From Nansenia antarctica (taxonomy: Eukaryota > Chordata > Actinopteri > Argentiniformes > Microstomatidae), in the NCBI GenBank assembly GCA_963989245.1, contig OZ022352.1, positions 22,582,006 to 22,646,005 on the forward strand: DNA of 64,000 bases. Direction: 5' to 3'. Of this stretch, positions 47,076-60,277 are shown one piece after another (position 1 is the first letter of the stretch; every line of letters starts with the position of its first letter). Position numbers and translations under genes: made by a program. The notes under the pieces are model-generated. The model had not been told where the DNA came from, made no database searches, and was given only the letters and a program-made list of their open reading frames with translations.

Positions 47076-49924
47076 GATGTGTCTGGAAGCCACATCATGA
47101 TTAGATCTACTCATTGATTGGTAGGCAGTTACCCCTTAGAGCTGTTTTGTTTCTTAAGCCAGCCTTTGAACTATTCTCTGTATCCAAACGCTTTGAAGAA
47201 TACTTTCATCTATTGATAATTTCTTGGAGTTTTAAAAAAATAGATTAAGAACATCACCCGCCGAACTTTCTGTCATTGTTTTCGTAGGAAGAAAGTTGAG
47301 TGAGGGGGGGGAAAAAAGAAATAGCCCCTAGGTACCCTCACCCCTTATATGACCTCCAGTCTGTAAAAATCATTGAGGGCCATCTAACCAAATTATATTA
47401 AGGGTCCCAACCCCTATGAATAGTCTGAAGGGACACATTTAGCCTGTCTGTTTATGGAGATGGAGTGGGTAATAAGGGAGACCATAGCTATCGAGACTAT
47501 GGGACTGGCCTCTGTTCTTGAGCCAGCATTCTTTAGCAGACTGCACGTTAGCCGTAAGCGAGCACTTAAGCCCTGTCGCTAGCCTTAGCCTAGCCAACTC
47601 CGCCCCTGTCCTCTGGCCCTCTCCACCATGGACTCTCTCCCACATTTGATGTGAGTGGCTGGAGGTTTGCCTTTTTAATAATATTATATCCCCCTACCCC
47701 AGCTCCAGTGAGTGCTCTAAGTGGTTATTGAATTGGCTGGTTGTGATGGGATGCTGAGGACAAATGGACAATGGCTTTTGGAAGGGCTGAGCTGAACTGG
47801 CCTCGCCTCAAACGCACTCAGCCATGCCGGTGCAGGGGAGGGTTCAAAGGACTTCACTTACTGCTGTTTGGGGGTTAGAGACGAATTTATTAGAGCGGGG
47901 TTATAGTCCCGTATCTTGTTTCATTTGGGATGTACATGGAGGAGATTGATAGTGCCTGTGTTTTCCATCAGACTAAGAGATTGCTAATGTGCAGGGTTAG
48001 CCTCCCCATGCTCCCATATAGGCACACCACCATGTGATCTATATATATATATATATTGTATGTAGTCAGTTTCCCCCCTGTACTGGTGTAGTAACTCTGT
48101 AATTGTATTAACATGTTGTTACACAGTAGGCCTACACACGTGTTGTTTACGTAATACACGAGTAATTGCGTTGTCATTGCATAGAAATAGAGTTTCAGTT
48201 GGTGTGTGACCTTTCATAAGGTAAGGGGTCCATGATACCTCAGCTACAGTTGCGTGCCACCCCTCCCATCTCGCCCCCCTTCCCCCTGGCTCCATGGTGC
48301 CACGTTGTCCCTGACTGCAGGGAGATGTTGTGCTGTCAGCCCAGGGTGGCAGTGACATTCTGGCTAGTCACGCTCTCCCCTCCCTGCTCCACGGCCACTG
48401 CTGCCCTCCATGGACCCAGGCTCACAGCACTGTCAGAGGGCTGCTGCTGCTGCTGCTGAGGATGCCTGAGCAGTCACACACACACACACACACACCAGGC
48501 TGTCTAGTGTTCAGTGGAGGGAGACGGGGGGCTGAGGAGGAGCAAGGGTGAGGAGGCCTGTCAGATTGTATCTCCCCTGTGACACGTCAGCATGGCAGCC
48601 TGGTCACCATGGCAGCCTCGGTCTATATGTGTACGACTCTCATCTCCACTCCACACAGGTGCATCATGGTCTTCTCGTCTCGACCCCCTCGTCTCTGCCC
48701 CTTGACCCCTGCCCTGGCTGTGAGCGTATGCAGGTGTGTGGGCCAGAAGTCTCATTGTGTGGCCTCTCTCCTCTCCAAGCTGGGTACTGTTATCCCTGAG
48801 GCCCCTCAGGCCAGGGGCTCAACAGTAAGACAACCGTAACAGGCTCGAGGAAAACCGTTCTCCCTTCAAACGCTCACTGCCCCCTGGGCATTCCGACTGC
48901 TCCGCCATTCATGGGGTTGATTTTTGAATGCTTCAATCTATTTCAGTTGATACTTGCTGACATGTAGGCTGTTGCTTTTAAAAAAAAATCTTATCGAGTG
49001 GTTAACTTGGAAGTGGAAGTCAAACAGAAGAATATGGATTTTCTTCTATTTTTTTTTCACGTGTTCGTTCTAGGAGATGTTTTGGGGGGAAAACCCTTTC
49101 TAATTATATGTGGCTTTTTAGTGCTCTTACCACAGGACTTCTCCGGCAGTATTTTTGCCCAAACAAACCATCCCCAACTGTCGGAGTGCGACGGGGGCCT
49201 GCTCCGACAGGCCTAGCCTGGGGTTCACTAGCTCTCTGAGGGAGGGAGAGATGGTTGGTGGGGGTCGGACTAGTGTGGCGGTGGATGACATACGAGTCCC
49301 AGCCAGAGCCTTTATCTCTCTCCCATCCCTGGAATCCCCAAACAAAAAAGTACAAAGCCGGCACAGATGTGAGACACCAGTGTCGTTTTTCAACGCTGGG
49401 TTTGGAAAGAAAGAAAAAAGGGCCTTATATCTGAAGCTGCAGAGTAGAGTTTTTTTCCAAACTGGAGTGGTAAACCATAGCCTGAATACTGGTATTGAGT
49501 TTCTAAAGAAGCTTATTCCTCCACTCCTGTCCCCTCAGGGTAGCCGGCAGCTGGGGAGGGTCTGGACAGGAATGAGAAAGGGGGGGGGGGGGCGGGCGGG
49601 CGGGCGAGAGGCTTATGCTGAAGGGGTGCATGCATGCCTCATGACCTTTCCCTCCTCCTTGCGCCTTGTGTCTTCATTGTAACTCCTGGTAGTCGGTGTT
49701 GGATGTATTACCCATCTTTATCCTCTGTGACTGGGCCGAGTCACTCACACACACACACACACACACACACCCCATCCGGCTGAGGAGCCAAAACACAAGA
49801 TTGGTGTCCAGAGCAAACAGGACCGCTGGATATTGCACAGCAGCTGAATAAACACCTCTCCTTCTAAAGTGTGCTTACTTCTCCCACCATTCAGCTTCTA
49901 AAGGCCCCGCTCTTGTATTTGGCT

Positions 49925-50200
49925 TGGATCTGAATGATGACCCTCACAGGCCACCGTAACGACCCGCGGTGATTGATGCCCCCCCCCGCCTGGTGCGCTT
50001 GCGTTTCCTCGGTTGAACCGTTGCCTTAACAACGCCGTGGCTCGTTGGCTATTGTGCCAGACAGTGCCACTTGGCAGACATGACCTAACACAGATTAAGG
50101 ATTATTAAATCTCAGTTATTGCCCGTGTGATTATACGCTTGAATAATTACCCTGTTGAATGTGGCCTCTTTGTGAAGCCTTCTCTTTTGCCCAGTTAGCA
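49925..50200. promoter_or_regulatory. Possible conserved intronic element
   Basis: Repeat-poor block with a near-palindromic tgccacttggca (NFI-like half sites), an X-box-like gttgccttaacaac and an A/T-rich homeodomain cluster (ggattattaaat, cttgaataatta). A C run interrupts it at about 49980. Motif clustering only. Confidence 0.25.
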
Positions 50201-53200
50201 GTAATCTGATAAAAAAAAAAATCAGGGGCACATGAATCACAAAGCATTATATTCAATTACTTCTTTGCTTCCCTTGTTCACTAAGTACTGTAATCAACTT
50301 TATTTGTCTAGCAGTACAGCCCCGTGTGATGGGTATGTATGTGGGCATAGGGGGAGACTGAGAGGTGTTCTAGACTCTTCTAGAAGCAGAGAGATTAGGA
50401 AGGAACCCGAGCTCACTGGGTCAGCGGCCCACAATCCCCTTGGGCCTCCGAGAAAACAAAAGAACATAAAACACGGCCAGAGGGGCAGCATTTCCTGTGT
50501 GTGTGTGTGTGTGTGTGTGTGTTTGTGTGTCTCTGTGTGTGTGTCTTTGTGTGTGTGAGTGACTGCTGCAAGCCAGGAAACAGTGACAGGCTCCTAGTAG
50601 TTCATAGCCCTCTGCTCCCAAGTGTCGTTGATGTGACTGTAGTAACAAACAGAGCCGCTTCGGCTCCTGACAAAACAAGTGGAGCCCAGCCCAATACTTG
50701 TGGGACATCACAGAGAATGGACCTCTAACATCCCTAAACATTGACTTCACCCTAATGTTATCTGCAGTATGCAAGCTAGTTGAAAAAGCATCGGGTTATT
50801 CCAAAGTTTAGACATATTTTCTCACAGACAGACATCTTTGAGGTCACTCCCAAAATACTCTGTCTTCAGCCAGTTCCCCCCCCCCCCCGACTTACGCAAT
50901 CTTTGTATAAAAACGTATCAATCGAGCAGGGCTTCTGACTCAGAGAAACACACACACACACACACACACTCATGAAAGAGTCCCAGGGGAGGATCTCTCA
51001 CTGTGTGTGTTTAGTGTGCAAGCAGGGCAGAATCGTGCTCTCACAGTCACAGGAGCCGACATTCTCTGTGTCACCCTATGTCCAAAGGAATTCCCCCTGT
51101 GGTTTTGGAAGCTGCTAACACGTCAATCAGATTTGATAATATGGTCCATGTGGAGATAATAATGGTCCAATTTTGGAGATAAAACACAGAAGGGTTCTGG
51201 CAGAATAATTCGCTTGCTTTGGACAGTCTCTGCGATGATGGTGATATTGGCCAGCTTTTGCAGGCCTGTGTTCTCTCAACAACCATGCCAACAAGTCACC
51301 GGGTCACGGTTGCTGTGGCACTGCCATTCATCTTTTTTTCCCCCCTCTCAACAACATTACCTGTGTGCGTGTGTGTGTGCGTCTGTGTGTGCGTGCGTGC
51401 ATGCGTGCCTGTGTAACCTGACATTACCTCCCCTGTGAGGTAATGTCAGATGTGCAGCTCAACAACAGACACTAGGATCACTTCAGTGACAGCTCTGTGA
51501 CATCATCACATTGAAGTGGTGACCCGTTCTGACAGAGCCGGGTAGATAAGGGCCCGTGACAAGAGACTCCACTGTTGGAGTTCCACTGGGTCTCGCATAG
51601 CAAACGACTGACGAATCGGACCGCCGGCTACTATTCCCATTCCGATGAGGTCATGGTTGCCTTTTGTAATAACACGCGCCGTAGCACGGATACCTCTTCC
51701 CTCACCACTACAAGCTTGAGTCATTGCTTAATGATTTTGTTTCCACCCTGTCCCTCAAAGAATGTGTGATTAAGTATAAGTACACAGAAAGTACAGACGG
51801 GTAGCCTCTACTTGTTCTGCACTGTTCCTATACTGAAGCTATCGCGACATTGTAATTATACTAAATGTGGAAGACTTTGAGTTCTCTCCCTTCCGTGAGG
51901 AGGAACCCTTAAGTCCTTGGGTCGTTTGCCCTAACGAGACTCGCTGTGCTGTGAGAGGTAGAAGCCGCTTCCTAATCTGTTTCTTGAGCTGTGTGTGTGT
52001 GTGTGCATGTGTGTATGCGTATGCATGCCCGACGAAAGGCTCGGAGGCAGCCTGGCGGAACAGGGCTGGTAAAAATCAATCACGCCTCAAGGCTGAGGAC
52101 TGGGGTGCAGGGGGGTGGGGGTTCAGAGGGTCCCGTGGCATTCTGCAACTGGGCTGGACCTCACCACAGAATGATGTTCCCAGGGAGTAGATAACATCCC
52201 CACCTGTTGTCCTAGCAATGGTTTGAACCTGTTGGGATGTTAACCTGGCATACTGTTTGTTTAAAGGATAGTGAAGTTGACTGCATTGGCTTTTTAGAGC
52301 ATTGGCGCTATGGTTTCTTTCACTTCTAAAATTGTGTTTTCGATCGAGTCTTGCAGACCGAGCGTTGACTTTTAGAATGAAGAACGCAAGCGTAGCTAGC
52401 TGCTACCAAGCTAATTGGTATGGTAATGAACTGTTGTTAGCCAATTGAATACTCTTCCCCCCCCCCCCCCAAATGTCAGAACATGAGAGACCCAGCTCTC
52501 TCTGGCATGTGATCCATCCAACTCAGCCATAATTAAAAGCTTGTGATCTGCTAAAGAATGATGGGCTATCCTGTAATTACCGTCGATGCCATTTATCCCA
52601 GTCTCCACATGAGGTATGGCCACTGGGCAGCTATCCCAAACCCAGATATCATCCAGATGGTGGGGCTGGGTAGTATAGGTGCATTATCCCTCTTCAGCCT
52701 CCTCCCCCATGTCTGCTGCTGCTATTTCAGGTACCGCTGATGAGCCTCTCTCCCTTCATGAGGGAGCCCGGCCCAGCCCAGCCCAGCCCCGGCCCGGCCC
52801 GGCCCACTGTGGAGTACAGTATGCCCCAGATAGCTCTCAGAGGCAAGAGGCAGTAATAGAATAAGAGGAACCAAAAGAAAAGTCTGCTCAGGAGGGTCTG
52901 ACCCAGGGAGGACTAATTGTACAACTAATGGTAGAAGATAACAAGGGAAGAGGCCAAGGGGAGCTGTTTTTAGTGGATTTGATTCATAGCGAAGGGAATT
53001 GGTTCAACAATGAGAGAGCCTTTTTTCGAGTTGCCGAGGGAGAAAAACTTTGGCTCCGCGTCTCTGACAGTGGGAGAGTTGTTTTCACTCACTAGCTAGT
53101 TTTCTGTTTCTCTCAGGAGGTCAAACAGTTTTTCGTTATCCGTCCCGACGTCCCTGCTTACGAGGCACTTTCTCTCACAACAAAACTGCCCCACGATCAA

Positions 53201-54889
53201 AAGCGATTCAGAGTTGCAACTTTGGACATGTTTGCCACGTTGAATGGGGTTATGGGAAGTGTTTGTTATGTGGTCTTCAAAGGGGGTCGTTGGACGACAT
53301 CCAGTCCGAGTCCACAGCGCCTGAACAAAAGGGCTTTGGTTCTAACTGATCGCCACAAAGACCGAACAGCGCTCTCTCATTGTCCCACGTCCAGTCGTTC
53401 GCCCAGAGTGCATTCTGGGATGCATACCCCTCTATCCATCGGATGGCTGGTTTTTGTGCTGTCAGCCCTGGCCATGGCCTGGCAAGGAAAGCCTGCCTAC
53501 AGCCCATCAATAGGCCCATACCACACACACACACACCCCTCCCCTCACACCGAGAGAGAGGGGGTCCTCAGACCTAGTGATTGTTCCAGGCCTCCTGCAG
53601 CACAGTTGACTTTTTCCAGGTCCTGCTAGTGTCAGGTCACAGCGATGCACAGGTGCTCTCATCTCATCTCCCTGTTTGAAGTGGATCACAGAGGGGCTTT
53701 GATCACAGGCACCCACCCCCCACCCCCGCCACCCCACTGCCCCCCAGCACAGAGGCCCCCGTACCGCACGTGTTTACCATACAGATGACCTCACAGCACC
53801 AGGAATGTACCCTGTACTAATAAAAGGACAAGTCAATATGGCGCTTGCACACACAGAGCAAAGGCGGCCGTGCAACTGTAATGTTGTGCCATTTAGCTTT
53901 TTAGTTCAGGTGTTTGTTTTTTTTATATGAGAAGATTAGTCTATAAAAGAAGTCCATTGTACACAGCAGGGCAATCAGTGTGCCAGTGTGGGCTAAGATA
54001 GAGTAAGATTCTTTGTTTTGTTTGTGGATTTTCAGAGGGTCTGCTAGTATTGTGGGAAACAGAGTGTCAAGACAACTGATTTGCACAGTGCCTCCAGCAG
54101 AGGACTTGATACTCAATCTTTGGATCAAAGAAAGAGAGAGAGAGAGGCGTTCGTTCGTCTGTCCCTCCCGGCATGCCAAAAATCAGTGGAATTCACAGAT
54201 ATTCAGTTCAGCCGCCCCTACTAGGGGATTAGATATCTGTGTGAAATGTATTCAGCGTTCCACCTCAGTTACTTTGGAAGGAATTCTCATTGTTTAAAAT
54301 GTGTGCATGGGTTTAACACAGGTGAACTGAACAGAGTGCTTTGGAGAGAGAGTGACTGCCTGCCTGGTGGCCTTGTTATTCATCATGCTACAACATGACA
54401 TAGTGTCATTTATTTCAGTGTTTGAATGGCAATATGAATGATTTAATAAGTTTTCATGTGCAGCCATGAATATAATTGTGTTACATGTTCCACTCAGTTC
54501 CATTGTGTAAATGTCACACCTGTTTCCTTCCACATTCTCAGCCACTGTTTGCCGTTAGGAGTAATTCACATTTGCAATTCTTACTCATTCATTTTTTAAA
54601 CTTGTTTGAAGTCCTCGAAGCTCCTTAGGTTTCCCTAGAAAGCCCGTCGACAGTCGATAGAACACATCTGCCTTTCTGAAGGACATGGCTGGGACATTCT
54701 GACATTAAGCACGGTCCCTCCCTTTGACCTACTGTAAAGTTTAATGGTTGGTTAGATTAAAGTGACTTTAAAACACGTGACGACTTTTAGACCAATGGTA
54801 CTACTTAGACACTTAGATTTAGATTTAGTAATCTAAAAATCAATTAGACCCCTATACTTTCTTTTATCTATTTTTTGGTTTCTTTTTAT

Positions 54890-54985
54890 TTTACTACTCG
54901 ATCTTTTCAGTTTGTAAAGCGTCTTTGAGTGTCTAGAAAAGCGCTATATAAGTCTAATTTATTATTATTATTATTATTATTACTA
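54890..54985 (+). mobile_element. L2/Rex1-type LINE 3' tail with (TTA)n
   Basis: Contains gtaaagcgtctttgagtgtc and aaaagcgctatataa followed by (TTA)n. This combination is the usual 3' terminus of fish L2/Rex1-like LINEs. The copy is strongly 5'-truncated. Confidence 0.65.
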
Positions 54986-55059
54986 TTACTATCAATAGCC
55001 TTTATTTATGTAAACCAGCTCCTTTCCCTTCTTGTTTTTTTCTTTTTTTTTTCTTTCCT

Positions 55060-55195
55060 AGCACCAGGGGAGCCACCCCTCCCAAATTTCGTTGTTTGGT
55101 ACCTGTACTATAGCAATGACAATAAAGACCATTCATTCATTCATTCATTCATTCATTCATTCATTCATTATTCATCATTCATTCATTCATACTTA
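55060..55195 (+). mobile_element. LINE-type 3' end with (ATTC)n tail
   Basis: Inverted homologue of the element at 24.23-24.35 kb: ctagcaccaggggagccacc, then gtacctgtactatagcaatg, gacaataaagacc and an (ATTC)n tail. It is in plus orientation and 5'-truncated. Confidence 0.65.
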
Positions 55196-55591
55196 ATACA
55201 GAGGTGGCTTTGCTGCCCAGCATGGTAGAGGGCAGGGGCACCCACTAATGCCACTGAGTTTGTCCCTGGGTGGGCAGCCAGCACGCACTGGATGGCTACC
55301 ACTGCACTTTACTCCCTCAGCCAGCCAGCCTCAGCAACAGCAGCCTCCACCCACCTCCACGCCCCTCCTGTCCGTTTGCCTCCATGTGAAGGGTTTATTT
55401 CCCCAGGAGGTGCCAGGATGAAAGAGGCACTGCTCGCAAGGCCTTTCGGAATTGAAACAACCTCATCAAGTAGTTCTAATAGAGCCCACTTAAATCATTC
55501 ATTCATCAAGATGAGGAACGTTAAAGGTTGATGAAGGGAGCCAGACTCCTGTCCTGAGTCATTCTCCTACTGCCTCTGGAACACACAAACA

Positions 55592-55592
<1 letters not shown>

Positions 55593-55642
<50 letters not shown>

Positions 55643-55663
55643 CTCTCTCTCTGTCTCTCTCTC

Positions 55664-55713
<50 letters not shown>

Positions 55714-55741
55714 TCTCTCTGTCTCTGTGTCTCTCTCTCTG

Positions 55742-55825
<84 letters not shown>
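55593..55825. repeat. Long (CT)n-rich tract
   Basis: About 230 bp of CT repeats with scattered gt interruptions, the longest pyrimidine tract of the window. Open frames over it on either strand are artefacts. Confidence 0.95.
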
Positions 55826-55826
<1 letters not shown>

Positions 55827-56700
55827 GACAGTGACTAGACTGGAGCTGCTTTAATTGAGTCAGCACTTAATTGATCAATGATTAGCTGGACATGGTGAGT
55901 TATTGATGGGTGTCCAATACACTTTGGGGGATCCTGGAGAGTTTGAAAAGGACCTCTGTTGCCCTTTTTTTAGCCTCTTAGCTAAATGAATCCCCTGTCT
56001 ATATCTTTTGACAGAGTTTGATAGCAGCGTATTTCATTAACTGATTTGTCCTGATGCACCACGTCGTGTTCACCCCTTGAAGTCCAGTGCTTGATCTTTG
56101 CCTGAACTGGCTAGGTGAGATGTGTGTTGTTGTGGTGTTATCAGCAATGCCTGTGTGTCAATGCATTAGTTTCATGCTGGCTGACCACTAAATCCAGACT
56201 CTCCAGAGACTTAGCTCTGACTTTTTCCAAATGAATGATATATAGCCATGGATTCTTGAAGAATGTAACTTATGAAGGCCTCATGAGCTTAGTTCCATTC
56301 CATTGTCTTACCTGATGAGAACCCAAAATATAGGCTTGTTGACTCCATTGTTTATAAACAATATAACTAAACAAACACTGTATAGTTTCAGAACATAGAA
56401 CTATAATTTTGGTCAGGATGGTCAGTGCTTACATCCGTCAGTGAGTTGGAGAGTGGTTCCACTTCTCCAGCCCTATCCCCCAGCTGTTTACCAAAAAGAT
56501 GGCGGAGTGACCGCTTTGTTCGTTGTTGTTGTTTGAATTCCAATTTGCCCATTTTTCCAAAGGGGAATCATATCCACACCACAGTGACACATGCAACACT
56601 GTATCACACCCAACCTCTGGCTCCAGCCATGATTTAATGATCACATGGTGTTTATATGAAACACACGTTATGAAACAGGCATGTGTAGAGATGAGAAGAT
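55826..56700 (+). other. SRGAP1 intron 1, unique stretch
   Basis: No gene, repeat family or regulatory cluster recognised. Confidence 0.5.
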
Positions 56701-56705
56701 GCTCA

Positions 56706-56721
56706 CCACACACACACGCAC

Positions 56722-56804
<83 letters not shown>
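56706..56804. repeat. (CA)n microsatellite
   Basis: About 100 bp of CA with two cg interruptions near the left end. Confidence 0.95.
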
Positions 56805-56806
<2 letters not shown>

Positions 56807-57599
56807 GGTGACTACATATACCATGTCTTAGTTCCCATTTCTATGTGGTTGCGTGACTAAGCCCACGGTTCCAGTGTGATACTCTTGGCCAGAGTTGCTG
56901 TCTTAGATCAGGTTCACACAGTGTTGGTGAGAGATTTATTTAGGCTTAAGTCTTCCTAGCGATAAATTAAAAGTGCCGTCTCATCCTAACATTAATTTGA
57001 ATACTTGTTTACTTCATATGTACTGGAAACGTCCCTTTCTCACCTTCAAAAAGCTTTGACAGCTACGCAGCCTGGAGGCCTAGAGGTTATTCTTAGGTTA
57101 TCTTAGGTTATCTTAGGTTAGCCTAGGTTAGCCTAGGTTATCTAACCTGAAACCTGTGATTCTGACATCAGTCCTCACAGTTTCCAACAGGCCAAATGTT
57201 TTTGCCTTTCTCTCTCTCTCCTCTATTTGAGCCATTCTGCGTCCTCTATTGGCGTTTAACATGGCTCTAACTCACCTCATTAATCTGTATCCTCTCATGT
57301 ACCTTCCCATTATGATAAATATACATTATTATACATAGCCTGCGTCTCACGGAACGTGTTCAGGCAACATGCTATGTGTGTGTGTGTGTGTGGGGGGGGG
57401 GGGGGTCGTGTGTGTGTGGAAGACAGGGCTATTGCTGTACGCACAGTAGAGAATGTACATTGAATAAGAGGCATTGTCTATGACAGGTGAGATATCTCAT
57501 GACTGAAGACCCTACATCTCCTCAGGCTACATTCTTGATTGTCCCTCCTAAAGAGCTCCTCCTCCCCACTACGCCCCGGTACATTTTCTTCACTGTAAA

Positions 57600-57782
57600 A
57601 AAAGAAAAGAAAAGAAAAAAGAAGTAATTCTTCCTTCTTCTAGCATTGATTGCCAATGGCCCCTGGTCCTAGCATAGATGTGTTTTGTTTTCTTACGATA
57701 ACTGATGTATAGATGATTCACTTCCTTAGACAGTCGCTTTGGATAAAGGCGTCTGCTAAATGTCTAAAATGTTAATGTAAAA
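57600..57782 (+). mobile_element. SINE/L2-type 3' end
   Basis: Ends with agtcgctttggataaaggcg followed by tctgctaaatg, the widespread 3' signature of fish SINEs and their L2 partners, preceded by cttacgataactgatgta, also typical. The 5' boundary is unclear. Confidence 0.6.
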
Positions 57783-57848
57783 TGGAGAAAACAGGGTAAT
57801 TCTGCTCCACATACAACCTGCTTAAGTGAAGCCCCATGTCCCCTCCTT

Positions 57849-57849
<1 letters not shown>

Positions 57850-57909
<60 letters not shown>
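57850..57909. repeat. (CA)n microsatellite
   Basis: Uninterrupted CA run. Confidence 0.95.
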
Positions 57910-57912
<3 letters not shown>

Positions 57913-58059
57913 TGTTGGTGGATGTGGTGTTGTGTGCCGTGTCTCCGGGCTGCTGCTCCATGCAGAGTATCTGTCTGGATGTGATTAGAATCAGGACCCA
58001 TTCATCCTGGAGTTGTGTTCAGCTTTAATGAAACACCTGAGACCAGCACTCCCTGCTCT

Positions 58060-58184
58060 CTCTCTCTCTCCCCCCCTCTCTCTCTCTCTCTCTCCCTCCC
58101 AAACACCTGCAGAGACCATTAGTGCTTTCAGATGATCACTCACATCATACTGTACACAACCTTATTCGATAACAATCATCCTTT

Positions 58185-58260
<76 letters not shown>

Positions 58261-58345
58261 AAACACCTGCAGAGACCATTAGTGCTTCGAGATGATCACT
58301 CACCTCGTACTGTACAAGCCTCTTCTATAACAATCAGCCTTTGTT
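58060..58345. repeat. Local duplication carrying a (CT)n tract
   Basis: A block of about 87 bp starting cccaaacacctgcagagacc occurs at 58099-58185 and again at 58258-58345 with a few differences. Each copy is preceded by a (CT)n tract (58060-58095 and 58190-58257). The unit tract-plus-block has been duplicated in tandem. Confidence 0.85.
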
Positions 58346-58469
58346 ATGTGGACACGTAACTGTAGACACGTGTTGTGGCTCTCACCTGGCTGGGCCTTGT
58401 CCCGTGTTCCAGCCTGCTAGTGTATAGTTCTGTTCTCAGAGATGGATGTACAGTACTGTGTGTGTGTGC

Positions 58470-58754
58470 CAGGGTTCCCACGCTGGTCTTAAAACCCCAC
58501 AACGTCTAAAAAAAGGTCTCAGATTTCAGTTATTCAGTCCGACCACATCGATTTACGCGGAAATTAATCAAGCTGGAACCAAAGAAATGCCAATTCGCGT
58601 CCTTTTTTGTCTGTATGGCAGTTAAATCCCTAATTTCATCACCTCGAGGATGACAAAAAGCTATCATTTGGTGTCGCGAACGGGTCTAAAATTATACCCA
58701 AAGAGGTCTTAAAAAGGTCTTAAATTTGACGTGTTGAAACTTGTAGGAACCCTG
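58470..58754. mobile_element. hAT-like MITE
   Basis: Termini cagggttcc and ggaaccctg are exact inverted repeats. The ends also share gtcttaaa words, and the element is 285 bp with no coding capacity. The flanks (gtgtgtgc and gtgtgcgt) are similar 8-mers, compatible with a degraded hAT target duplication in a GT-rich site. It lies 133 bp before SRGAP1 exon 2. Confidence 0.7.
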
Positions 58755-58887
58755 GTGTGCGTACATGTGTGAGGCAACTCTGCTGATGCCTTGATGTCCT
58801 GTATTAAGATATACCTCTGACCTGTCTCTTTTGTGTGGTGATGAACACACCCCTGACCTGTGTGTGTGTGTGTGTGTCTATTCTCAG

Positions 58888-59083
58888 AGATCCGGGCCCA
58901 GCTGGTGGAGCAGCAGAAATGCCTGGACCAGCAGACAGAAGTGAGGGTCCAGCTCCTCCAGGACCTGCAGGACTTCTTCCGCAAGAAGTCCGAAATCGAG
59001 CTGGAGTATTCCCGAAACCTGGAGAAACTGGCTGAGCGCTTCATGGCGAAGACACGGAGCACCAAGGATCACCAACAGTACAA
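58888..59083 (+). CDS. srgap1: SRGAP1 exon 2 (start of the F-BAR domain)
   Basis: Follows a ttctcag acceptor and continues the exon 1 phase (Glu codon split 1+2). It encodes 65 complete residues including IRAQLVEQQKCLDQQTEVRV and FRKKSEIELEYSRNLEKLAE, then RFMAKTRSTKDHQQY, and ends two bases into a Lys codon at a gtaagg donor. This helical segment begins the F-BAR membrane-bending and dimerisation domain of SRGAP proteins. It matches SRGAP1 more closely than its paralogues by eye. The acceptor is preceded by a (GT)n run (about 58860-58877) rather than a classical pyrimidine tract. Later exons are outside the window. Confidence 0.96.
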
Positions 59084-60277
59084 GTAAGGAGTCTGTCTAA
59101 GGTCCTTCTGTCTGTGTGTCTATGACTTTGACTTTGTTTGAGTCTGGTTTGTATGTCTCTGTCTGGGTCTCTGGGTTTTATGTGTAATTGTCTCTATCGG
59201 GGTCTATGTATTTCTTTTGATTTTGTTTGCACAAGAAAAGTCACTGCTTGCAATTCACTGTCTGACTCTCTTGGAAATATGTGCCTCTCTCTCTGCCACA
59301 GTCATCTGTGAATGTCATTTGTATTAACACATGTTGCATCATGGGAAGTTGAATCAAATTTGATTACTATACAATGTTGATGAGGTATATCAATCTGGGG
59401 AAACAGATTCAAGTTTGATAGCAATGTTAATAAAATCTATCAATCTGGCGTCTATATTTAGAGTGAGTCCAAAGACGGGAAGAGCAGCACCACTCAATGA
59501 TATCATTTCCCCATTTATTTCTCATTATTAAATCGCACCTTCAGAAATGTTATTGTCATGTCAGAATGCTCATTTCCGTTCCCTCCAGGCAGATGAAATC
59601 AATTCAGATGGATTGGGTTTTTCTTTCCTGGTGTACATTTAAAATGTATGTGTTCCCGATATGAATAGATGAACATTAATTATTGAAATGCAATATCCTA
59701 TGAAGGCAGGCATTACGACAGGGGCTCAAGCGATATGGCAATACATCCACATTCCTACTTATCCCCTCTTCATCCCAGTCCTGCACTGTGTTCCTTTGTT
59801 CCTTTTGTAGCTTCTCTGGGTAACTGGGGAAGACTTCTGTACATTTCTAGAATGTTCCCCCAATCTTGCCTCACAACTGTCATCAACGTGCAGCAGGTTG
59901 TACGTATTTCAAGAATGGGGATTGTGGGAGTTGAGAGTTATCCAATGAGGGAACTTGTACCTCCCACAATGCTTGTAGATGATGTTAAAGCTGTGGAGAA
60001 AAGGACAGTGGCCTCATGCCAGTTGTCATTCGCTGATGATTAGCAGGTAGATCCATATCCATAAGATATGGGCTAATGGGAATGACTACATTCGGGCGTC
60101 TTACCTGTCACTTGGTTGGCATAGGTTGGGCTGCATCTCAATTCATACTCTCATTTCCTTGTTCGCTACTACCTGTATAGAACAATCTATATAGAGTATT
60201 TTATCGGATAGGCTATGTTTGTGCATTATAGTGAGTGAATTTACTCACTCACTACATCCAGAGTGGTATATTACTAT

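Larger units (their letters stand above)
42490..49740 (+). other. SRGAP1 intron 1, fourth part
   Basis: No gene recognised. Contains a retroposon tail with (GATA)n (43199-43340), a C-rich imperfect tandem repeat (43375-43640), (GT)n 45010-45042, (CA)n 47033-47072, a duplicated accggtagtacattta (about 46600-46635) and G runs at 45765-45777 and 49580-49592. Confidence 0.6.
49741..55060 (+). other. SRGAP1 intron 1, fifth part
   Basis: No gene recognised. Contains (CA)n near 49745-49770, a possible regulatory block (49925-50200), (GT)n 50496-50522, C runs (50876-50888, 52457-52470), a GC-rich ccggcccggccc stretch (about 52770-52804) and an L2-type tail (54890-54985). Confidence 0.6.

Noticed and set aside
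49155..49682. Longest open frame of the window (about 175 codons, plus strand)
   Set aside because: Low-complexity glycine/arginine end over a G-rich repeat, no recognisable family, no splice or promoter context, inside SRGAP1 intron 1.
55567..55866. Arg/Glu-rich and Leu/Ser-rich open frames
   Set aside because: Translation of a (CT)n microsatellite; the same holds for frames at 38.1-38.3, 42.3-42.5, 6.6-6.8 and 56.4-56.8 kb.
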